Source of the DNA: CAZJJY01 sp964546445
GTDB taxonomy: Bacteria; Patescibacteriota; Microgenomatia; PFEM01; JAPLYW01
Direction of reading: 5' to 3'
Length of the DNA: 6,258 nucleotides
Assembly (NCBI GenBank): GCA_964546445.1
Contig: CAZJJY010000030.1
Location: 1-6,258, forward strand
In this document: positions 1-3,916 of the stretch, piece by piece
Numbering within the stretch: position 1 is the first letter of the stretch
Layout: each line of letters opens with the position of its first letter
Translations under genes and position numbers: made by a program
The notes under the pieces: generated by a model
Seen by the model: the letters and a program-made list of their open reading frames with translations, nothing else
The model's database searches: none
What the model was told of the DNA's origin: nothing

Positions 1-1
1 C

Positions 2-430
2 AGAACAAAACAATTAAATCTTGAGTCAGCTCAAGTCACTGGCATGGATTGTCAATATACAGATACATGTTATTGCTATAAAGAAGATTTTGGTTCCATT
101 CATGAAGATGGTCCTGAAGTTATTGTCGACCCTGTAAAACCGATCACTGAAACTGCAAAAAATGAATCAAGTGAAATTGGCCTTGAATCACTGGTTGGAA
201 AAGTTAACAAATTTCTTCCTATCGCCATGGGGCTTGGAGGAGTTATCGCTTTTATCTTGATTGTTATTGGTGGTTTTCAAATAATCCTCAGTGCCGGAAA
301 CCCAGATAAAGTTAAAGCTGGTCAAGAAATGATCACCTCGGCTATCGCCGGATTACTTTTAATTATCTTCTCTGTTTTCATTCTAAGATTAATTGGTTAT
401 GATATTTTAAAAATACCTGATTTTGGATAA
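2..430 (+). CDS. P1: T4SS pilin-like two-helix membrane protein, 5'-partial
   Basis: The frame is open back to the window edge: fourteen sense codons precede the first ATG at 44, and that ATG has no Shine-Dalgarno sequence. I therefore read this as the 3' part of a longer gene, although a start at 44 (128 aa) cannot be excluded. Counting from that ATG, residues 1-55 are polar and hold three cysteines (C3, C9, C11). TM1 lies at about 58-82 and ends in IGGF. The loop SAGNPDKVKAG follows, then TM2 at about 97-117, and the tail ends LKIPDFG. This is the VirB2/TrbC-like fold seen in the CPR 'T4SS pilin' family (assignment from memory). The basic loop predicts both termini outside, which would place the cysteines extracytoplasmically. 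P2 starts two bases after the stop, so the two are probably co-translated. Family confidence is good; the start is unknown. Confidence 0.8.
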   Translation, partial: RTKQLNLESAQVTGMDCQYTDTCYCYKEDFGSIHEDGPEVIVDPVKPITETAKNESSEIGLESLVGKVNKFLPIAMGLGGVIAFILIVIGGFQIILSAGNPDKVKAGQEMITSAIAGLLLIIFSVFILRLIGYDILKIPDFG

Positions 431-432
431 CC

Positions 433-756
433 ATGAATAAATTAGTTTTAAAACTACCAGGAACAACCGAAGAAATTGGAAAAACAAAAGAGCTAGAAAA
501 ATTTAAATTTAGTGATGCCACTATTGGTGATATTATTTCCGACTTGATTCCCTATATTTTCACCATCGCTGGATTAGTATTATTTATTATGCTAATTATG
601 GGTGGTTTTGGACTTTTAACTTCAGGAGGAAATCCTGATAAGGTTAATGCCGCCAAAGGAAAAATTACTTCAGCTCTTATTGGCTTTGTGATAATTTTTG
701 CCAGCTATTGGCTAATGAAAATCCTAGAAATTATCTTTGGGATAGACATAATTTAA
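433..756 (+). CDS. P2: T4SS pilin-like two-helix membrane protein
   Basis: A 107-aa protein with a lysine-rich N-terminal segment (1-30), an IGDIISDL amphipathic stretch (31-38), TM1 (about 40-63, ending MGGF), the loop TSGGNPDKVNAAKGKITSA and TM2 (about 79-100, with ALIGFVIIFASYW). It has the same architecture as the seven other pilin-like genes here. By eye its closest relative is P3, on the other side of uppS: both carry IG[DE]IIS[DN]L, ALIGFVIIF and YW[LI]M[KR]I[LI]EI. It follows P1 by two bases with no clear Shine-Dalgarno sequence, suggesting translational coupling. Its stop codon is immediately adjacent to the uppS stop on the other strand. The family's expected role is a membrane-inserted subunit that polymerises into a pilus or forms part of a type IV secretion channel. 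Whether this copy is a major or minor subunit is not visible. Confidence 0.85.
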   Translation: MNKLVLKLPGTTEEIGKTKELEKFKFSDATIGDIISDLIPYIFTIAGLVLFIMLIMGGFGLLTSGGNPDKVNAAKGKITSALIGFVIIFASYWLMKILEIIFGIDII

Positions 757-768
757 TTACTTCCCAAA
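736..768. terminator. Possible bidirectional stem-loop between convergent P2 and uppS
   Basis: TTTGGGA (736-742) and TCCCAAA (762-768) form a perfect 7-bp stem across the two adjacent stop codons of P2 and uppS, with a 19-nt AT-rich loop. Pyrimidine-rich sequence follows on the + strand. The loop is long and neither side has a clean T-run, so a terminator role is tentative. It is recorded because the convergent genes leave no other room for one. Confidence 0.25.
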
Positions 769-1467
769 ATTTCTCTTTCTTCTTTGATACTCTAAAATTG
801 CCTTGTCTAACTCTTGTGGAGAAAAATTTGGCCATAAAACATCAGTAAAATAAAGTTCTGAATAAGACATCTGCCATAAAAGAAAATTAGAAAGCCTAAT
901 CTCTCCTCCTGTTCTGATAATTAAATTAGGATCGGGTTCTCCATTGGTATAGAGTAATTTACCAAATGTTTTTTCATTAATTTTCCCAGTTGGAATTTTT
1001 TTAGAAACAACTTCTTTAACTGCTTTTAAAATTTCATCTCGTCCACCATAATTTAAAGCCACATTAACCTTCAAACGTTCATTTTTCTTAATAATATTAA
1101 GCATCTCTTTAATCCCAGCAGCTACTTTTCTTGGGAAAGCTTGAAATTCACCCAAAATAACTAACTTAACCCCTTTTTTCGTATATTCTGATTTTCTTTC
1201 TTTCACTGTTTTAAGTAAAAGATCGAAAATACCTTTCACTTCAGTTCTCGTTCTCTTTCTCCAATTTTCAGTGGAAAGAGCATAAACAGTCAATGTTTTA
1301 ATTCCTAAATCTAAACAGTGATTAATAATTTTTTCTAAAGCATCTTCTCCTGCTTTATGTCCCTCATTCAACCCTAAACCTTTTTCTTCGGCCCATCTTC
1401 GATTTCCATCCATAATAATACCAATATGTTGTGGGATGTTTTTACTGTCCAATTTTATCTTCCCCAT
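757..1467 (-). CDS. uppS: Isoprenyl transferase (undecaprenyl diphosphate synthase, cis-prenyltransferase)
   Basis: The enzyme condenses isopentenyl diphosphate onto an allylic diphosphate to make the long cis-polyprenyl carrier used in peptidoglycan and surface-glycan assembly. It is cytosolic and membrane-associated. Counting from the ATG at 1467 (236 aa; E. coli UppS is about 253), the signature regions appear in order: IGIIMDGNRRWA with the catalytic aspartate D20, GHKAGEDALEKI, LTVYALSTENWRKR, LNYGGRDEI, PDPNLIIRTGGEIRLSNFLLW, and ELYFTDVLWPNF. The usual RTSGE is RTGGE here, a mild change. The same frame extends upstream to a TTG at 1500 (247 aa). I prefer the ATG because it leaves a normal-length lead-in to MDGN; neither start has a good Shine-Dalgarno sequence. 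The gene is antisense to, and inserted between, two pilin paralogues. The product chain length cannot be read from sequence. Confidence 0.95.
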   Translation of the reverse strand: MGKIKLDSKNIPQHIGIIMDGNRRWAEEKGLGLNEGHKAGEDALEKIINHCLDLGIKTLTVYALSTENWRKRTRTEVKGIFDLLLKTVKERKSEYTKKGVKLVILGEFQAFPRKVAAGIKEMLNIIKKNERLKVNVALNYGGRDEILKAVKEVVSKKIPTGKINEKTFGKLLYTNGEPDPNLIIRTGGEIRLSNFLLWQMSYSELYFTDVLWPNFSPQELDKAILEYQRRKRNFGK

Positions 1468-1511
1468 AGTAAAAACGATTCTAGCACCTTCAATAATCAA
1501 AGTCTAATTTA

Positions 1512-1541
1512 TTGACAGCCCAAACTAAATCTTGCTAAACT
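1512..1541 (+). promoter_or_regulatory. Sigma70-type promoter for P3-P4-P5-P6, predicted leaderless
   Basis: A perfect -35 TTGACA (1512-1517) is followed by an 18-bp spacer and -10 TAAACT (1536-1541, 4 of 6), with a TGC extended -10 at 1533-1535. Counting six bases from the -10 puts +1 at 1548, the G of the GTG start codon of P3. There is no Shine-Dalgarno sequence in the six intervening bases. It lies in the 80-bp divergent interval between the uppS ATG and P3. Confidence 0.65.
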
Positions 1542-1547
1542 GAAACG

Positions 1548-1898
1548 GTGAAAAAATTTTTAGCTAAAGAAATTGAAGTAGATATTGGTAAAGATTTTTG
1601 GGTAAAAGAAAATACCGGAATTGAAAGTGCTTCTGGTTTTGGTTCTATCGGTGAAATCATTTCTAATCTTTTAAATAACGTCTATGTTTTAGCTGGAATT
1701 ATCCTCTTTATACTCTTGATTATCGGTGGTTTTATGGTTATGATTGCAGCAGGACAGGAAAATCCTGACCAAGTCAAAAAAGGCAAACAAACAATCACTG
1801 CCGCCTTAATTGGTTTTGTTATTATTTTTTGTGCTTATTGGATTATGAGAATTATTGAAATCATGACAGGTTTAAATATTTTTAATTCAAACTTATAA
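1548..1898 (+). CDS. P3: T4SS pilin-like two-helix membrane protein, GTG start
   Basis: A 116-aa protein starting at a GTG that coincides with the predicted transcription start. It begins MKKFLAKE, and SIGEIISNLL leads into TM1 (about 45-67, IIGGF). The loop is AAGQENPDQVKKGK and TM2 spans about 83-105 (ALIGFVIIFCAYW). The loop has two residues more than in the paralogues (QE before NPD). Family and topology are as for the other two-helix pilin-like proteins here, with P2 the closest copy. It is the first gene of a four-gene unit: its TAA overlaps the ATG of P4 (TAATG), so translation of the two is probably coupled. No long signal peptide is seen, only a short KKFLA segment. A pilus or type IV secretion channel subunit is inferred from the family. 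Confidence 0.85.
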   Translation: MKKFLAKEIEVDIGKDFWVKENTGIESASGFGSIGEIISNLLNNVYVLAGIILFILLIIGGFMVMIAAGQENPDQVKKGKQTITAALIGFVIIFCAYWIMRIIEIMTGLNIFNSNL

Positions 1899-2281
1899 TG
1901 AATAAACTAGCACAATCAAATATCTTCGGTAATATTAAAACTCCTGAAGTGATAGAAAGATTCAGTCTTGGTGGAGGACCAGAGGGAATGATTGTTCTTT
2001 TCAATAATATTCTCAGGCTTCTTGTTGTTGCCGCTGGAATTTTTGCTTTAATTAACTTTATTATTGCTGGTTATAGCTTCATGAATGCCGGCAATGATCC
2101 TAAAAAAATGGAGCTTGCCTGGGCAAAAATATGGCAATCAATGATTGGCCTTCTTATTATTGTTGCTTCTTTTGCTTTGGCTGCTTTGATTGGTTTAATT
2201 CTCTTCCAAGATGCAACCGCTATCTTAAAACCAGCTATTTATGGCCCTGGACCAGAAATTCATGGCCCTTATAATCCCTAA
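1898..2281 (+). CDS. P4: divergent T4SS pilin-like two-helix membrane protein
   Basis: A 127-aa protein whose ATG overlaps the P3 stop by one base (TAATG), with no Shine-Dalgarno sequence; translation probably depends on P3. It begins MNKLAQSN. TM1 is at about 40-62 (FIIAGY), then a loop MNAGNDPKKMELAWAKIW, then TM2 at about 80-103 (SMIGLLIIVASFALAALIG). The tail (104-127) is rich in proline and glycine (KPAIYGPGPEIHGPYNP) and is unique in the set. The TM1-end GG is AG here, and two tryptophans enter the loop/TM2 junction where paralogues have small or polar residues. The AGY motif and the SMIGL...AL.ALIG helix make P5 its nearest relative. P4 and P5 look like a subfamily distinct from the GGF type, so they may be accessory or minor subunits (inference). 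Confidence 0.8.
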   Translation: MNKLAQSNIFGNIKTPEVIERFSLGGGPEGMIVLFNNILRLLVVAAGIFALINFIIAGYSFMNAGNDPKKMELAWAKIWQSMIGLLIIVASFALAALIGLILFQDATAILKPAIYGPGPEIHGPYNP

Positions 2282-2288
2282 AATTAAA

Positions 2289-2672
2289 ATGGAAAAAATA
2301 TTAATTAGTTTTAAATACGAACTAGACAAAATAGAACGAATTGGAGAAGGAGAAGGTTTAGGTCCTTGGAACAATCCTACCCAACCAGGTATTATTCTAG
2401 CCGATATTATTAGTATGACCATAGGATTAATGACCTTAGGAGCTGGTATTTGGTTTTTATTTCAAATCATTGTTGCTGGATACAATTACCTCAGCGCTGG
2501 TGGAGATAGAGAAAGATTTGTCGCTGCCGGTCGTAAAATAACTAACTCCATGATTGGCTTAGCTATTGTTATTGCCGCTTATGCCTTAATAGCTTTGCTC
2601 GGAACAATTTTTAATGTAGATTTCTTAGACATAAACGAAGGGATTTTAAATATTGTTGATCTTACAAAATAA
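2289..2672 (+). CDS. P5: divergent T4SS pilin-like two-helix membrane protein
   Basis: A 127-aa protein starting at the ATG at 2289, seven bases after the P4 stop. An in-frame ATG at 2241 would add 16 residues but would overlap P4 by 41 bases, so I prefer 2289; neither has a Shine-Dalgarno sequence. The N-terminal part (1-35) is charged and glycine-rich (ERIGEGEGLGPW). TM1 is at about 44-68 (QIIVAGYNYL), the loop is SAGGDRERFVAAGRKITN, and TM2 is at about 86-108 (SMIGLAIVIAAYALIALLG). The tail runs on about 19 residues and is mildly acidic. The AGY pair and the SMIGL helix group it with P4. Its TAA overlaps the ATG of P6 (TAATG). A pilus or secretion-channel subunit is inferred from the family. 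Confidence 0.82.
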   Translation: MEKILISFKYELDKIERIGEGEGLGPWNNPTQPGIILADIISMTIGLMTLGAGIWFLFQIIVAGYNYLSAGGDRERFVAAGRKITNSMIGLAIVIAAYALIALLGTIFNVDFLDINEGILNIVDLTK

Positions 2673-3043
2673 TGAATTTAAATAATAAACTTTTAGCCCA
2701 AGAAGGAATAATCGAAAATCCCCTCGCCGGAAAACTTGGTAAGGGAGGAACAGCAGCAGGAACTGCTCACATTGGAAGTATAATTGTGAGTATCTTAAAC
2801 GTCATGATTATCGCCGGAGCTGTTATGCTTTTGATTATGATTGTTTGGAGTGGTATTGCCTGGATAACCTCAGGAGCTGATAAAGAAAGACTACAAGGAG
2901 CTAAACAAAGATTAACCAATGCCATTATTGGTTTTATTGTTTTAATCTGTGTTTTTGCCATCGCTAACTTTATTGGAAGTATTTTTGGTTTAGGTTGGTT
3001 TCAAGACCTAAAAATTGATTTACCAATCGCCAGAACAATTTGA
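2672..3043 (+). CDS. P6: T4SS pilin-like two-helix membrane protein
   Basis: A 123-aa protein with its ATG overlapping the P5 stop (TAATG). It begins MNLNNKLLAQEG, with LAQE at 8-11, then a Gly/Ala-rich linker (19-33). HIGSIIVSILN leads into TM1 (about 42-65, IVWSGIAWI). The loop is TSGADKERLQGAKQRLTNA and TM2 is at about 82-104 (AIIGFIVLICVFAIANFIG). The tail ends LKIDLPIARTI and shares the KIDLP motif with the tail of P8. The TM1-end pair is SG rather than GG. The stop codon (TGA, 3041-3043) lies inside the -35 element of the P7 promoter, so this is the last gene of the P3-P6 unit. Confidence 0.85.
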   Translation: MNLNNKLLAQEGIIENPLAGKLGKGGTAAGTAHIGSIIVSILNVMIIAGAVMLLIMIVWSGIAWITSGADKERLQGAKQRLTNAIIGFIVLICVFAIANFIGSIFGLGWFQDLKIDLPIARTI

Positions 3044-3068
3044 CAGTTTTAAAAATTAATAATATGAT
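3040..3068 (+). promoter_or_regulatory. Strong sigma70-type promoter for P7
   Basis: A perfect -35 TTGACA (3040-3045), which includes the P6 stop codon, is followed by an optimal 17-bp spacer and -10 TATGAT (3063-3068, 5 of 6). The predicted +1 is near 3075, giving a 23-nt leader before the ATT at 3098. This is the best promoter in the window and suggests strong expression of P7. Confidence 0.75.
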
Positions 3069-3075
3069 TATTAAT
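3055..3075. promoter_or_regulatory. Palindrome over the P7 -10 element (operator candidate)
   Basis: ATTAATAAT (3055-3063) and ATTATTAAT (3067-3075) form a perfect 9-bp inverted repeat around a 3-base centre (ATG), covering the -10 and ending at the predicted +1. This is where a repressor dimer would block the promoter. The sequence is very AT-rich, so chance remains possible. No matching palindrome is seen at the other two promoters. Confidence 0.4.
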
Positions 3076-3080
3076 CATTG

Positions 3081-3091
3081 AAAGGAGGTGA
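3081..3091 (+). promoter_or_regulatory. Near-perfect Shine-Dalgarno site that decides the P7 start
   Basis: AAAGGAGGTGA is fully complementary to the usual 3' end of 16S rRNA. The AGGAGG core ends at 3088, nine bases before the in-frame ATT at 3098. It is the strongest ribosome-binding site in the window. It shows that translation of P7 starts here and not at the first standard in-frame start codon, a TTG at 3254 inside TM1. Confidence 0.8.
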
Positions 3092-3097
3092 AAAAAT

Positions 3098-3472
3098 ATT
3101 AAAAAAATAATTAACAAAGCTAAAAATTTCCTACCAGGAATTGTTTTAGCTGCTGAGGAATCTATTGATCTTGCTCCACCTTCAGGAACCCAATTCGCCG
3201 ATCTAGCTAATTTAACTGTTCCTAAAATCGTTTCAGCTGGTATCCGTTTAATTTTGGTTGTGGCTGCTTTAACTGCTTTTGTTTTCTTGATCATTGGCGG
3301 TATCAAGTGGGTTACATCAGGTGGTGATAAAGAAAAAACAGCTGGAGCTCAACAAACATTAACGGCTGCGTTGGTAGGTTTGGTTATCGTCTTTGCCTCA
3401 TGGGCAATTATAAAGTTGATTGAAACCTTCTTTGGTATTGAAATATTAACTTTAGCCATTCCATCCGTCTAG
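3098..3472 (+). CDS. P7: T4SS pilin-like protein, candidate major pilin, apparent ATT start
   Basis: Read from ATT at 3098, this is a 124-aa protein: MKKIINKAKN, then a short hydrophobic FLPGIVLA|AEES segment resembling a minimal signal peptide, a polar region (20-48), TM1 (about 50-72, FLIIGGIKWV), the loop TSGGDKEKTAGAQQTLTA and TM2 (about 88-110, ALVGLVIVFASWAIIKLIE). The tail ends LAIPSV. The frame has an in-frame TGA at 3089, and no ATG, GTG or TTG before 3254; a TTG start there would cut TM1 in half. The N-terminus matches P8 (MKKI, then LPxxVLAxE), which strongly supports the upstream start. It has its own promoter, an operator-like palindrome, the best ribosome-binding site and a possible terminator, so it appears monocistronic. 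That is what one would expect of the abundant pilin subunit (inference). Alternatively the ATT reflects a base error or a one-base indel after GTG at 3088. Confidence 0.85.
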   Translation: MKKIINKAKNFLPGIVLAAEESIDLAPPSGTQFADLANLTVPKIVSAGIRLILVVAALTAFVFLIIGGIKWVTSGGDKEKTAGAQQTLTAALVGLVIVFASWAIIKLIETFFGIEILTLAIPSV

Positions 3473-3478
3473 GCAACA

Positions 3479-3509
3479 AAAAGGTTTAATTATTTAAACT
3501 GGTTTTCTT
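3479..3509 (+). terminator. Possible weak intrinsic terminator after P7
   Basis: GTTTAA (3484-3489) pairs with TTAAAC (3494-3499) around a TTAT loop, extendable by one G-U pair. An A-run lies upstream and a broken T-tract (TTTTCTT, 3503-3509) downstream. The stem is AT-rich and short, so termination would be weak. The position, seven bases after the P7 stop and just ahead of the next promoter, supports the call. Confidence 0.4.
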
Positions 3510-3536
3510 GACGGTTATGTTTTTTTATTGTAAATT
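3508..3536 (+). promoter_or_regulatory. Sigma70-type promoter for P8 and downstream genes, predicted leaderless
   Basis: -35 TTGACG (3508-3513, 5 of 6), a 17-bp spacer and -10 TAAATT (3531-3536, 4 of 6). Six bases separate the -10 from the GTG of P8, placing +1 on the G at 3543. The distance from -10 to GTG is identical at the P3 promoter, and again no Shine-Dalgarno sequence is present. Confidence 0.6.
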
Positions 3537-3542
3537 TAAAAC

Positions 3543-3914
3543 GTGAAGAAAATTACTTCTTATCTAGCTATGTTGCCGGCGGTTGTTTTAGCCAAAGAAG
3601 ATATGTATGGTCCCGAACCGCTTGGATTAGATCACTTGGGTAATATTATTACAAATTTTTTAAATATTGCTGTTAGATTAGCCGGTATCGCCGTTTTTAT
3701 TATGCTTATTGTCGGCGGTTTTCAATATTTAACCGCTGGAGGAGACCCAAAAAGAACCCAAGCTGCAGGACAAACAATTACCTACGCTATCTTTGGTATT
3801 ATCGCCGTTATTGCTGCCTGGTTTATCATGCTCTTTATAGAGAATATTACCGGAATTAATCTAACTGGAATAACCGAATCAATTAAGATCGATTTACCAT
3901 CTCTTGAAGGCTAA
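3543..3914 (+). CDS. P8: T4SS pilin-like two-helix membrane protein, GTG start
   Basis: A 123-aa protein starting at a GTG that coincides with the predicted transcription start. The N-terminus MKKITSYLAMLPAVVLAKED resembles a very short signal peptide. LGNIITNFLN leads into TM1 (about 43-64, IVGGFQYL). The loop is TAGGDPKRTQAAGQTITYA and TM2 is at about 79-101 (FGIIAVIAAWFIMLFIE). The tail ends IKIDLPSLEG and shares KIDLP with P6. P7 and P8 share the N-terminal pattern MKKI, then LPxxVLAxE. P8 is the first gene of a unit continuing into the exported cysteine-rich protein two bases downstream, so it may be the pilin that works with that protein. A pilus or type IV secretion subunit is inferred from the family. 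Confidence 0.87.
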   Translation: MKKITSYLAMLPAVVLAKEDMYGPEPLGLDHLGNIITNFLNIAVRLAGIAVFIMLIVGGFQYLTAGGDPKRTQAAGQTITYAIFGIIAVIAAWFIMLFIENITGINLTGITESIKIDLPSLEG

Positions 3915-3916
3915 AA

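Noticed and set aside
1488..1547. Promoter for uppS on the - strand
   Set aside because: I looked for a -35/-10 pair with 16-18 bp spacing upstream of the ATG/TTG and found only weak, badly spaced matches.
2241..2288. P5 starting at ATG 2241
   Set aside because: It would overlap P4 by 41 bases and has no ribosome-binding site; ATG 2289 gives a length and spacing matching the neighbours.
2225..2422. 65-codon open frame on the - strand
   Set aside because: Antisense to P4/P5 with no plausible start signal; the + strand genes there are clearly conserved paralogues.
2767..2961. 64-codon open frame on the - strand
   Set aside because: Lies wholly antisense to P6; hydrophobic only because it mirrors membrane-helix codons.
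3088..3102. GTG at 3088 as the P7 start
   Set aside because: In that frame a TAA follows after four codons, and the GTG is part of the Shine-Dalgarno sequence itself; it would work only if the assembly has a one-base error.
3049..3306. 85-codon open frame on the - strand across the P7 promoter
   Set aside because: Runs antisense through the promoter, ribosome-binding site and N-terminal half of P7; low-complexity composition and no family features.
3254..3472. P7 starting at TTG 3254 (72 aa)
   Set aside because: This start falls in the middle of TM1 and has no ribosome-binding site; the frame is open upstream to 3092 with paralogue-like sequence and a near-perfect Shine-Dalgarno site.
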